From Limonium bicolor (lineage: Eukaryota > Streptophyta > Magnoliopsida > Caryophyllales > Plumbaginaceae): 64,000 nucleotides of DNA. The notes below the pieces were generated by a model. The model saw nothing but the letters and a program-made list of their open reading frames with translations, ran no database searches and was not told the DNA's origin. The position numbers were made by a program, and so were the translations under genes. Where the stretch lies: the NCBI GenBank assembly GCA_023374045.1, contig CM041776.1, positions 140,309,296 through 140,373,295 of the forward strand, read 5' to 3'. Position 1 is the first letter of the stretch. The number at the start of each line of letters is the position of its first letter. This document shows, one piece after another, positions 10,355 to 21,049 of the stretch.

Positions 10355-11011
10355 CTATCTGAAGGTTAAATTCAAACGTCCGGGTTTCATGTGTGTGGCT
10401 TTGATCACTGCCGACGGTGCGGTATTCAGTTTGATCTTCCTGATGCCATGATATAGCATCCTTGACTGCCCACCCATGATTAACACGTCTCCTGATTTTA
10501 GTACTAACTTCTTTGCGAGATCAGCACGCTTCTGCTCGCCATAAATAAACACTGCGGTATCACCAATGGACTAAGACACCACGGGTACTCCCTTACTTAG
10601 AGACTCGGGTGACTCGTCCTTATCTTGGTGTAAACCTAATCGTCCACCTTTCTGGTAGAAGTTCACAATACACAAATCTGCCTTAACACTTGGAATTGTA
10701 TCTGTTTCAACTTCCTGAGCAATTCCCACGGCGTGGTTAACGACCGCAAGGAACTCCTCAAGTATCATCGGTATAGTTGCTCCGTCTTCAACTCGCACTT
10801 CTTGATATGTCTTTGTGTAAGGGTTCCAGTCCTTACCCATGCACATCATCATCAATTTCATTCTTGATCCGCTCGGGTATTCAGGTGTGTAGAAACCTCC
10901 AGGTGTTGCTCCAAGTTCATTGCATCGTCTAATGATATGGACTTGTGCTTCCGGTGTCAGGTATCCATTTAAGAGTATCATACCTGGCTGGATAACCTGA
11001 CATTGCTCCAT
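10355..11011 (-). pseudogene. ALKBH1-like 2-oxoglutarate/Fe(II) dioxygenase ORF inside retrotransposon A
   Basis: 219 codons from ATG at 11011 to a stop at 10355, with one in-frame TAG at 10571-10573 (codon 147); otherwise the frame is continuous. AlkB signatures in order: a GGFYTPEY and MMMCMGKDW segment like the plant ALKBH1 substrate-binding part; CIVNFY; the iron ligands HxD in LGLHQDKDES at 10622-10630; VPVVS then SIGD and YGEQ; the distal iron His in RMLYHGIR at 10448-10450; and the AlkB-specific RxxxxxR as RLNLTFR at 10358-10378. The family removes methyl groups from DNA or RNA bases by oxidation (established). The frame stays open upstream to about 11105, where a CTAATTAG acceptor-like site lies, so extra N-terminal residues are possible. 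Plant ALKBH1 proteins are longer; this is essentially the catalytic domain. It lies between gag and protease in sense orientation, and a decayed copy is at the same place in A-prime. Confidence 0.88.
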
Positions 11012-11227
11012 TGGAAAGTCGGTGATGTTGATGGTGGTTTCTTCAGGGTTTGGTGTGGGTGGGATTGGATAACATATATTGAAGGTTCCTTTAAGTTTAG
11101 AGTTACCTAATTAGGTGACTTTCACACTATACTTTAACTCTTTAGTCACATAATAATACACTTGGACTCACTAAACACACATGCATGAAATGCGGTACAT
11201 ATGCAATCACTTATTTCATTCAACAGT
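11012..11227 (-). other. Spacer between gag stop and AlkB-like ORF (A)
   Basis: Stops interrupt the sense frames as far as about 11106. A CCTAATTAG acceptor-like sequence at 11107-11114 then precedes an open stretch joining the AlkB-like ORF. A-prime keeps the same spacer at 62505-62716. Confidence 0.5.
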
Positions 11228-11575
11228 TTAGGCGGTACCTGGTCTAGAAGAGGGCCCTGGCGCCTCTGACCGGTCCACCACATGCAGGATGGCCTTGCTA
11301 GGTCTCGACCCCTTCCCCTTCTGGGAATCAGTGTGCCTCTAATCCGTGGGTGGCTGGTTAGCCGTCTTTGGGCCATCAATAGTCGTTGTGGCCTTTCCAC
11401 TGCCCCTTGGGCTTGTTGACTCTGCTGTTGGGGTTCCGATAACACTCGTAGTCACGGTGACCCCACTTCTCGCAGTAACGACACTGCACGTCGTTTCCCT
11501 TGCAGTCCTTGCTGGGGTGGTCTCCGTTACACCACTTACAGTAATAGTGGCGCTCCGGTCCAGAGCCCGTGCTAG

Positions 11576-11658
11576 CTGCTATCACAGTACACAATCAATA
11601 CTTATTTCACAACTTAACATCACACACTTCAACTTGTCACACATGATTAAATAATTAC
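11576..11658 (-). other. gag intron 2 of element A (83 bases)
   Basis: Sense donor CAAAGG|GTAATT and acceptor GATAGCAG|CTAGC. Phase 1. The intron contains stops in the gag frame. A-prime has an 83-base intron at the same point (63070-63152), where joining gives an uninterrupted Lys-Ala-Ser-Thr run into the zinc knuckles. Confidence 0.72.
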
Positions 11659-11915
11659 CCTTTGGTGGGTAAGAACGTAGGGGCTTCGCCGCATAAGCAT
11701 ATGTGAGCTTCAATGGCTCCTCAGCTGTGGTGGTCTGGGCTTGGCCCTTGTCACCCTGGTGCTGACTCTTCTGGGGCTGGGGATAAGGCATCTTCTCTTT
11801 CCCCCCCGTACCCCTGCGGACTCTGGCCCTCGCTCGTGGCCTTGCGCTTGTGCGCATTCTCCTCGTCCCTCAGACGGACGGTAATCTCAACCTTAGCAGC
11901 GGCATGGTAGCACTC

Positions 11916-12019
11916 CTGGATTTAGGATGTCAGTCATGCCCCACAAAACATACTCACAAACTCACATTAATACTCACTTATGGATTACACTTATTCATAT
12001 CACACTTCATTTAAATTAC
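11916..12019 (-). other. gag intron 1 of element A (104 bases)
   Basis: Sense donor TTGCAG|GTAATT and acceptor AAATCCAG|GAGTG. Phase 0, between the capsid block ending TTLQ and the ECYHAAA segment. The counterpart in A-prime is 63412-63507 (96 bases) with the stronger donor CAG|GTAAGG. Confidence 0.72.
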
Positions 12020-12856
12020 CTGCAAGGTAGTATACTCAACTGGCCCCATCCCATAGTGAAGACGGTGGCTGAGACCGTTGTAGAAACGGTTTACCAGCAC
12101 CCGGTTCGAGTATCCCAGGTCCGGTAACAGGTGGATAAGACCAGTGAATGCAGTATAGTACTCATCAACCGACACCTTGTCCCCCTGCCTCAGACAATCC
12201 AGCTCCAGGCGCTTAGCAGAGCCGTGTACTCCCTCAAACCAAACTGAGGATCCGCCATCCGGTCCTCTCTCACAAGCTTCCACCAACTCTGTGCCGAACC
12301 CTTCAGGTAGTAAGCGGCAAGACGGACCTTGGCCCCAGCAGGCACATCCAAGGTCTCGTAGGCGGTCTCCAACTCAGAGATGTACGCCTCCAGCTTACGT
12401 GGGTCGGTCTCCCCATGGAACGACGGGGGTCTCAAGTCTGCCAATGCCTTGACCCAGTTGGTCTCTCGTGGCGGTGGCGGTGGTGGTTGAACTTCGGGAT
12501 GTTGCCCCTGCTGAATTGCAGCTACAAGTTGTGGGACCATTTGGGCTACGGCGGCCGCTACAGCTTCGGCCATAACCTGAGCCGTAGTATTCTCGCCCTG
12601 GTCATCCGTATCTCCAGTACCGCTTCCGCGGCCTCTACCTCTCGGTCAACGTGACATCTGAATTCACACGAACATTATTAGCATTATGCTTACATACTTA
12701 TCGGTTCCAACGGTTATAACGTTTCCCGACAATAAGGTATCTCCACACTTAGTTAGTGGTTAACCTTTCCATAACTGCTCACTTAGGTAACTGTAGTTAG
12801 GTTTCCTAACTCGGTATATTCCTAAGCTGGTATTCTAGTCATCAGAGCAATACTTC

Positions 12857-12868
12857 GCTCTGATACCA
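12857..12868 (-). other. Primer binding site, initiator tRNA-Met (A)
   Basis: The sense strand reads TGGTATCAGAGC, the 12 bases complementary to the 3' end of plant initiator tRNA-Met, five bases inside the 5' LTR. This primes minus-strand DNA synthesis in chromoviruses (established). Confidence 0.93.
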
Positions 12869-13240
12869 CTTTTTGTAACACCCCTACTACACACTTACTA
12901 TAAACTGGAGTCGCAGCAGAAAAAAAACAACTAAATAATAAATAAACGATTGGTGCTACAACGCCGTCAACCACCCACGTGGTTAACAAGGCTAAATAAA
13001 TACAAGTGTATCGGTCTGATGATCAGACTCCCGAGCATAGAACTAATAACCGCATATACATAAACACAATACCGAGTATTTACTTACATCCTTCACTGTA
13101 AACCATCACTGTAAACTGTTCACAACAAAAATACATAACGCCACGGGAGCACAGGCACATCCCGGGCCCAACATCCAAAAATAAACAAAGTACATCTGCA
13201 GCCTAGAATCTAGAGCCACTCTGCTTCCTCGATCCTCATC

Positions 13241-14011
13241 CTGCAGTAAAAAAAATGGAGCCCCCGAGGGGGTCAGCAACCCTTGGCTGGTATGGTTAAC
13301 GCGCAGCCCATCGGCTACCGGGATACGCGCAACTACTTGTCATGATAACATGGCATTCATTTAAACATAACATAACATAACATAATATGTGGCATAGCAT
13401 CGTTATTGCATAGCACAACATCACATACACAGTGGATACTCTTTCCACAATAACAAACCAAGAAGGTTAAACAACATAAGAAGCCTAGAGAATGATTCAC
13501 TCTCATGTTAAGCTCGTTACACACACTCATTACCGTTCTGTTATTTGAACGAGTAACTTAAGTCACAGATGGTTCGGATATAGTGACCCGAACACACCAC
13601 ACAAACACATGTTCCCACTAAACTGATCATAAGTCAGAATAGGTAAGCTTTGGAGGAAGCTAGCGGGAGATCGAACACCAAATTAAGGAGAACAATCTTA
13701 GCAACATAAGAGTCAAATCTGATTCAGATATCTACTCTTAACTTACATGCATGACCGGACAACCGGATTCCTCACTTCCCAGTTAGCACTTGTTAGAAGT
13801 TCACGGTGGAACTTAACAAACAATACACAACAGGTGGTAAGTCATGTTAGACACACACAAGGGAAATGAGTCACATCATAACATCACAATAATATGAACA
13901 ACGGTAAACTCATTACATGTTTAAGTCTTATAAAGTCGTAAACACACAGAAAAACAAACAACACACAAGCCGGTGTAAACCGGTAGGCAACAGACTGCAA
14001 GAAAACCATAC
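13241..14011 (-). other. Predicted leader intron inside A 5' LTR (771 bases)
   Basis: Sense donor CCAAG|GTATGG, branch CTGAC in place of CTAAC of the other LTR (both fit CTRAC), and a T-rich tract then CTGCAG|G at 13241. As the 5' LTR copy, this is the one that would be transcribed into the element leader. Splicing is inferred, not shown. Confidence 0.5.
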
Positions 14012-14284
14012 CTTGGTCCTTGCTTCGATTTGTTTCCACCGTAGGTCACCCCTATACATGATTAATAACGTCGGTTAATTAAACGTACTAGTTTGTCAGT
14101 AGCTCATCACTTTACGTTTCTAGTTATTTTACTTTCACACTTGTTATTACTTCTCACCATTTTAATTGCCATTATAACACTCCTAACATGTCTTAATTAA
14201 CCTCATATCATCATTACTTACTAATCACCATTTTTAGACATCGTTTTCTACCTTAAAACAAAGTTTTTGGTCCATACAGTGGCC

Positions 14285-14534
14285 TGTCCGAACTTGTGTC
14301 CGGACTTCCCAAGTTCGGACACAAGTCGAGACTCAAAACTGAAAACAGACGCCTGTCCGAACTTGTGTCCCGACTTCGGAAGTTCGGACATGGGTCGAGA
14401 AAATTTCAAAATAGAAGCAGGTACGTCCGAACTTGTGTTGGACTTCCCAAGGTTGGACACAAGCCGAGACTCTGAAAATTTTTACGCAACAGGGCCTGTC
14501 CGAACGTCCATGTCCGGACGGATGTTCGGACAAG
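14285..14534. repeat. TCCGAAC/GTTCGGA hairpin array, A right LTR
   Basis: Same four-unit array as in the left LTR. Here unit 2 has arms TGTCCGAACTT and AAGTTCGGACA fully paired, while unit 3 has lost two CG positions by C-to-T type changes. Confidence 0.85.
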
Positions 14535-16139
14535 GCAAAACACTCATTTTCTAAGCCTTTAAACACTTAACCAATTTTCACCAAACTTCTCTAAACCCTC
14601 ATAATGTTTTCTAACATCAGTTGGTACACTCACACCATCATACAACATCCATAAAACTCATTTATAATTCCTTAAGCCTTTACTCATTTCTACCCAAAAT
14701 TCCTAACACTTACAATGTTTTCTCCTAGGTCTCTAAGTGATGTTTCATTCCTAAGATGATCACTTATGCCAAAATACTCCCTCACCACAACAACATCATC
14801 TCTCAAGCATCTATTCTCCCAACTAACACCTTATGTCATTCTTGAAATCCTTTTTCAAGTTTACACTTTCTCCTTGTTCACCAAAGTTTGAATAAATCTT
14901 AACACAAGTCTAAATGACTTTGGTGTATCCCAAAATATTCATTTGCATTATAAAATCCTCTAGAACATTGCCTAGGCCCTTTTTACATCTTTAAACACCT
15001 TAATGCACTCTTCTTCCACTAGTTGAACACTTAGCCATTCTAAACATTTCCTAACTTACCAACTCATTTTAAACCCTTAGAACTTCTTATTTATTACCTA
15101 AATTTTGACATGAACTCTCCTAGAACATTACTAAACCAAAACTCATTGTTTCCATCATTGAACAACCAAGAACACTAAAATCCATCAAACACATTCTTAT
15201 ACATAAACTTCACACATTTAGCACTACATCACAATATAGTGCATAATTTAAATAACATGGCTCTTAGGCCCTTAAGATGCTTAAACCTTAAACACTGAAT
15301 TTCCCACATTATATTTGCCTTTGACCTGCAAATACACTAACAATGCATATTCCTTTTACTAAGCCTTGAGAACATTTTACTAAGTCATTCACCATTGGCT
15401 CCTTAGATCATTTTAATAAGCAACATAAGCTCATTTCTCCTAAGACTTTAACCACATTAGGTTAGCACATTTACTTTTCCTCACAAACTTCTTTCTTGTT
15501 TCCTTGTTTAAAATCGGCAAGGCTTTTGATTGTTTGTCAACTTCTATACATTATACAAACAACATAATGAGTATTCAAGCTTTAAGCTTCATCTCATTGT
15601 AAACCCTAGATTGTACATTGTTTCAAAAGCATTAAGATAATTGTTTTACCTTAGAACTTGAAGAGAGTTTGAATATCTATCAAGAGAGGACTCCACCTAG
15701 TCCATGAAAGGTTGGAATGAAGCTAGAACAAAGCAACATAAGGACTCCATTAAGAGTGATTTTCGGTCAAGATAAAAACATGGAGGAAACATCATTTTTC
15801 TTTGAGATTCCTTACCTAGAAGCAAAGGAGATCAATAATATGTAGAAATATAAGCTCAAGCTCCTTCAATGGTGGAACTCCATGGCACCGAAATGGTGGT
15901 CTTGAAGTTTTGAGAAGGTAGGAATGAAGAGCTTGATGAGAGGAAGAGAATGGTGGTGTTTGTTTTTGATTTGGTTAAGTGAGCTAGGAATTACAAGAGG
16001 TCAAAGATGGAGTTGTGTAGTACTATTGCAAATCGTGAATGGAAGAAAGAAGAGAGGTTGAAGAAGACTTGGAACCGTGGGAAATGAAGAAGGGAAATGA
16101 GAGAATGAGATAAGTGAGTTTGTTTTGCTTTTTAGAAGA

Positions 16140-16147
16140 TATTTATA
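16140..16147 (-). promoter_or_regulatory. TATA box of element A 5' LTR
   Basis: The sense strand reads GGTATAAATATC. TATAAATA is also present at 5891-5898 in the other LTR and at 48333-48340 in F, and as CATAAATA in A-prime (57349-57356). About 3.2 kb of LTR would then be transcribed leader. Confidence 0.7.
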
Positions 16148-16768
16148 CCTTAAAGCAAATAGTAACTTAAGAGTCATCTTTATTTACTTAACAAGTTACA
16201 AGAGTGGTGAGTCACCACACTTAAAAACCGGCCCCTATTATTATAACAAGGTAGTTTAGTCTTTGATGACTCATTTAATTACTTATAACAACATATGTTA
16301 CAAACTAGCTTATTAAAGTTACTATTCATAAAACAAGGCACATAGATGTGAAATTTTTGATTTCCCATTGATATAGACTTCCAAATGTGATACTATATAG
16401 TACACATGTTAATTAAAGAGTAATGATGGACATTTAGCCATTCAAAACTCATTTACAAGACAATTTTTCAAAAATGTGCTTTAAGACTCCTTAAAGCACA
16501 TTTTGTGTTTTAACTTGTTTTCAAGCTTGGTTTTCTTTTGTAATTGGTTTAATATGTTCATTAGTATATAAATAAGGTCTTGGTAAGTTCATTAGGTCTT
16601 AACCAAGCTTATTCCAAGCATAGAGCATATTTTGGCCTTTATTGACCTTAAAGCACATTTTGTGTTTCCTATGATTTAAATTGCTTACAAATGTTTCTAA
16701 GACTCTTTTTAGTCTCACCATACCTTATTTTAGTGTTTAAACAACATAACTAGGTTTGGGGTATTTCA

Positions 16769-17089
16769 CAAGCTTAGAGCACATTTTTGCTCATATTGAC
16801 TTTAAGGTATCTTCTTGTGCTTTATTTGGTTTAATTGTCTACCTAGGTTTCCTAAGGACTTAATTAGCCTTATTAAATCATAATTGAATATTATTAAGTC
16901 TTGGTAGGCTCTTTGGGTCCTAACCAAGTTCACTCCAAACTTAGAGCATGTTTTTGCTCAGCTGTATCTTAATGCTCTATTGCATTTTACTATGGTTTAA
17001 ATTGTTCACTGATGTTTCTAAGGCACTTTTTAGCCTTTACATACCATAGTTTAAATGTTTAACAACATCTCAAGGTTTGGGGTATTTCA
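16769..17089 (-). repeat. Element B left LTR, second part
   Basis: Continues B's LTR after the insertion of A and ends GGGGTATTTCA at 17089, matching 26053-26370 closely. Confidence 0.9.
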
Positions 17090-17126
17090 ATCTACCCCCC
17101 TTAAAAGAACTTCGTCCTCGAAGTTC
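17090..17126 (-). other. Element B PPT and stem-loop
   Basis: PPT tract tctaccccccttaaaa, then arms GAACTTCG (17107-17114) and CGAAGTTC (17119-17126). Relative to A the central pair changes from T-A to C-G on both sides, a compensatory change. Confidence 0.85.
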
Positions 17127-17199
17127 ACACTTCCCACACATCATTTGGATTAGAACGCAGGAATCACTTGGAAATAAACTTCCATAACCAAACATATTT

Positions 17200-17480
17200 T
17201 ACATCACACCCTCGGACTTAATGGTCTGGGTAACACATTCACATCCATACATAACATAACATATCACATGATAACCTCGGACTCAATGGTCCGGGTATCT
17301 TAACAACATTTACACATACATAACAACCCTTAGACTCTCTGGTCTTGGGTAACATAACAACATTTAGACACATAGGTCTTGATAACATAACAGCTTTTAG
17401 ACACATAGGTCTATGTAACACCACAACATTTAGACTCATAGGTCTTGAAAACATACTCTTTTGGAACTCAAGGTCAAAAT
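17200..17480. repeat. Loose tandem repeat near B 3' end
   Basis: Repeats of a roughly 30-base unit built from tagacacataggtct and aacataacaacattt, with diverged forms ctcggactcaatggtc earlier. The position relative to the PPT matches weaker repeats in A (6600-6740) and A-prime (58090-58180). Confidence 0.6.
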
Positions 17481-17751
17481 AATATTTATTACACATACCA
17501 CACAACATGTCATAGCATGTATAACAATCAAAAATATCTTTGATATACACTGTGATCCCGCAGAACCCGGTCGCGATGGACTCCTTCCGTCCCCGTTCCT
17601 TTGGGAGATCAAAACAATCACTTAAATTAAAATTTTTTTTTCCTTGTGAGGTTAAGTAAGACAACTTTAATTATGTAAAGTATTCATCGACGTTTTATAA
17701 ATACAAATTCAAAATCCTTTTTGAAAACACATACAACTCCAAGTCCAACTT

Positions 17752-17968
17752 ATGCTCTTTGCTTCTTTTCTTAGCGTGGTTATTTGCGACCACTTATAGG
17801 GAGCTTCAAGAATCATCCAACCCTGATGTGATCAGCATCAGTGTCGAACTATCCTTCCACCCCAATTTGTGTTCGGCTTCCCTTGATCTCATGATAATCA
17901 AGTTTCACCTCCCACTTCAATTTCAAGCATCAAGTAAATCACTCATTTCCAATTCTCTATCTTTTTAA
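17752..17968. other. Block conserved between B and E internal regions
   Basis: The plus-strand reading at 17759-17968 and E's 36539-36724 share ESS-PDVISISVELSFHPNLCS with few differences. The minus (element-sense) reading has stops in both. The plus frame is antisense to the element, lacks an ATG in B at the aligned position, and shows only mild third-position bias. It could be antisense coding, a decayed domain, or a conserved non-coding signal; I do not recognise it. Confidence 0.4.
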
Positions 17969-18416
17969 TCATTCTAATCATGATCATAACATCTCCAAGG
18001 GATAGAACTCCGTTTATCAATTACCTTCATTCACCTTAATCATGTTGCCTAGGGAATCTTATTCTCGCTAGGTTCTATGTCGGTTTCATACCCCTTCTTG
18101 AATCACTATAGTATATATACACATATATTTTATCAAAATACAACACACAGTTTCACATTTATACACTGTCGGGTTTTGTTCCCCGGGAGTTTCTCTACTC
18201 CCCACACTTGTACTATCACACACAACTGTTAACAAATAAACACACTTATCACCATGGTATTCGCATCTTCTGTGCGCAATTACCACACTTAAACCATGAA
18301 TGAATGCGTATGTTTACGTAACACACACACCAATCATCAAAACAAATTATTTTGTGTTATGCACCACATAGGTCACGTACACTTGTACGGTAATACACAC
18401 TAAGTGGTTTTGCGCT

Positions 18417-18451
18417 CTACCCCCCTTAAAAGGGATTACGCCCACGTAATC
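18417..18451 (-). other. Internal PPT-like tract and stem-loop (B)
   Basis: Tract ctctaccccccttaaaa with arms GATTACG (18434-18440) and CGTAATC (18445-18451) around CCCA. E has the same stem at 42566-42583. A has GGGTACG/CGTACCC in its place, so two pairs change together. Confidence 0.75.
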
Positions 18452-20419
18452 AATCACTGAACATTGGCTTAAAATGTTCTGGCGTCGTGAAGTGTTTTAA
18501 CTGCCACACGGTCTATTATACAATGGATTCTGGTTAGAGGATCTTAACCATATTAGCGGTTTTAGTCCCTAAACCAAAAATTCTCATTGGAGTTTGCTTT
18601 AACTCTTAACTGGTTTTGGTTCTGGCCTGTGAGGCTTCTAGGCTTAAATAATTAGCCGTTCACTCGTGTTCACCATGCACATTCAACACTTGAATCACTG
18701 GCTCACTAGTTTCTACTGCGAAACTCTAATAACTGTAGGGCTTAGTTTGCCCCCATTCGTTATTCTTATTGTATTATACTTTTCCTATTATCACCTTTAT
18801 CTTGGAAATAACGGTTTCTCAACCGATGCGTGGTATCTCTTACCGTGAGCGAATTCGGTGAGTTATAAACTTTCTATCCACTTCCATAATAACTTACTGC
18901 GTAAATTGGTACGTATTTCACAATGATTGACTTGATTCCTTCCGACCTACTGTCGGTTGAGATTGAGCTACTACCTGATGTGTAGTGCTCTCTCGGTTAT
19001 CTCCCACGCTTGAGGTATATTCCATACCAATATTTGGTATTTAGTGTTACCGTAGTCACTTGTTCTTAATCATGCCTCCACATTTGATTCTGTACAAGTA
19101 TCATTTCATTGGTGCGACCTTGCATTTCCCATGCACCAGTCATTATAGTATTATAAGTCTCTTTCTACTTCCACCACCATTAACATTTCCCAAGTCCTAG
19201 CTATCCCACTCGATCATTACTGCGCAAATGCAATACCAAAACACTCAGTCATACAGAGTGCAGAGGCGTAAACTCCTGACAGTAAATCTCTTATGCGATT
19301 GCAATAGGAATTTACACTGTGTTTCACTGTGATTCTTATCTCATAGTTCTAGTTACCGGCTTACTACCCGGTTCGTTTGGTATCAGTTACGTGCATCTCC
19401 ACTGAGTTTAACTCGTAACTGGTCTTACCTGCCATATTATTATTCAACAACACTTATACAACGGTCGCTTACTGTGCACCGTGCTCTTACTTATTGTAAC
19501 ACTAACTTATATGGTATTCACTGTCATATTAACTTCCACCCATATCCTTACATCCTTCGTATTATGATTCGTCATTCCTTTGGATGACTACTGAATGCTC
19601 CTTGAGCGTAGCTCACACGAGTTACAAGCTGCCGTTATTCAGCCGGGTGCTTCACATGCTACTAAATTAACTGTTTTCTCGCAATATCAACATGATCGAT
19701 CCTTAACATATTTCTTGAACTTGGTTCGCATTACTACCGCTTGCACGGTTTACACTATTGAGAGGTATCCCCACTCATAAGCAGTGGTTTGTTCTCCGCT
19801 CTACTTACCTGTACAACCTAGACTTCCACAATTGACTTAAATTTACATAACACATTTGCTTGTGGCTTAGTAGCCCTACTGCCTCTAGCCTGCTCATGGT
19901 AGGCTGTCCACACACATGTACTTTTCTGTACAACATTGCATGGTTTGGATGTCATATCGGGCTCCATGACAAGGTCGTCGCATCACGTTTCCTTTCATGG
20001 GATGCCCCTTTGGATTGTCAGTCCGTCTCCTGACAACTTATGTCTAAACTGGTGTTAGTTTCAACCCTTATGCTATTTCGCTCAACTTATGCTTCTGTTT
20101 TTCGACTATCGTTGATGCAAACACCTTAAGGATTGTTCCTGGGTGTTGTTAAGTTATGCCATCACGTCTGGTTCACACACTAATGTGTCCACATTAGGCA
20201 TCTGCTTGCCATGCATAGGCTGGTCACTATTCCAGCTAACATGTTTACCCCTCGGGATTCTTAAGACATATGTGATGTCTTTACCTAACAGTTAGTGCAC
20301 TTCGCACCTCCTGGCTCTTAAACATTTCCTTGAAAGGAATTCACTAATTCTTTTAGTCTCGTTAATTCAATTGAGTTCCTTTACTTCAACCATTCTCGGT
20401 AATCCTTTGCTCTTGATTG

Positions 20420-20640
20420 ACTTACACCGCTGACCGTAGTACGAAGTCGACTACCTCCCGTGTTCCGGACTCTACTCGTATACATATGTGGGGTATCATG
20501 CGGATACATTGCTACTTACCTAACTAACCCATAAGTAGGTCTGTCAGGCCCACAAGCTCCTATCGGAGTGCGGTCGTCCCACATTACAGCTGGTACACTC
20601 GTAGGGTCCGTCACACGCCTAGGTGAAGTATTCTGTTGTC
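20420..20640. other. Second block conserved between B and E
   Basis: Shares long matches with 43340-43560 in E, including gagtcgactac, tatggggta, caggcccacaagctcct and ggtcgtcccac. In the sense strand one frame of B reads TSRVRNTGGSRLRTT and E keeps a similar but stop-broken version, so it may be a relic of a coding segment. Confidence 0.4.
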
Positions 20641-21029
20641 AACTCCCTTATATTGTCCTGTGACAATATGCATTCCCTGCTTCCCGAACTTAATCAAGGG
20701 AAGGTTTATCCACTGTTGTATCTTTATCAACTGCCCTTGGTTTTGCTGGTTTGGTTTAGAAGAAGGTTAGAAAGAAGTATTGGTTTGAAAGAAAATTCGG
20801 TTTTGGAAGAAAAGAGTTTGAAATAAATCTGAGTTAAAAGAAAATTTCTCATGGTTTCACAATGCCTTCTTCCCTTAACCAAATCTATCTTCTTGCTGAC
20901 TGGTGTACTTCCAATTACAAAGGTTAGACTGTTAAGCCCTTCCACAGTTATGATGACCTCACTTACGTTCATGGTACTTTACTAAGTACTTTGTATTTGT
21001 TAAACTTCTCGAACAGCCCTGTTATAGCA

Positions 21030-21049
21030 GCACTTGCTATAGCAAGTGC
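21030..21049. other. 20-base palindrome conserved with compensatory change (B)
   Basis: Arms GCACTTGCT and AGCAAGTGC around AT. E has arms GCACTTGCC and GGCAAGTGC at 45696-45715, so a T-A pair became C-G. Confidence 0.6.

Larger units (their letters stand above)
11228..12657 (-). pseudogene. gag: Element A gag (capsid plus two zinc knuckles), three exons, broken
   Basis: The likely start ATG at 12657-12655 is followed four codons in by TGA (12648-12646), where a basic RGRGRGSG-type leader continues. Exon 1 (to 12020) has the retrotransposon capsid block with YLKGSAQSWWKLV and DEYYTAFTGLIHLLPDLGYS; about 30 bases are missing near 12215 relative to A-prime, shifting frame. Exon 2 (11915-11659) is basic and Gln-rich, with a frame shift in a run of Gs near 11810. 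Exon 3 (from 11575) carries two knuckles, CKWCNGDHPSKDC (CX2CX3HX4C) and CRYCEKWGHRDYEC (CX2CX4HX4C), then a frame break near 11380. The original stop appears to be TAA at 11228-11230. The product would be the structural polyprotein packaging the element RNA. Confidence 0.88.
2627..16768 (-). mobile_element. Element A: Tekay/Del-like chromovirus carrying an AlkB-type ORF
   Basis: Complete two-LTR element of 14,142 bases on the minus strand. Both LTRs run from TGTAACACCCC to GGGGTATTTCA in plus-strand reading (3,891 and 3,895 bases). Sense order is 5' LTR, initiator-Met primer site, gag (with two introns), ALKBH1-like ORF, protease, RT, RNase H, integrase, chromodomain-like tail, PPT, 3' LTR. 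The RT and integrase motifs and the C-terminal tail place it among chromoviruses, most like Tekay/Del, a lineage known for long LTRs. All protein regions carry some damage. It sits inside B's left LTR at a point that reads ttatcccaagc in B's other LTR. The flanks are ttatcc and caagc with no target duplication. Confidence 0.92.
12874..16768 (-). repeat. Element A 5' LTR (right in window)
   Basis: Partner of 2627-6517, 3,895 bases. Sense landmarks: TATA box 16140-16147, leader with the TCCGAAC hairpin array 14285-14534, predicted leader intron 14011 to 13241, CCAC-loop hairpin near the sense 3' end. After 16768 the sequence resumes B's LTR with caagcttagag. Confidence 0.95.

Noticed and set aside
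10355..11011. AlkB-like ORF as an independent host gene or nested processed copy in A
   Set aside because: The same sequence occurs at the same position, orientation and spacing in A-prime, without poly-A or target duplication around it, so it belongs to the family.
12857..12868. A tRNA-Met gene
   Set aside because: Only the 12 bases complementary to the tRNA end are present, at the standard primer-site position.
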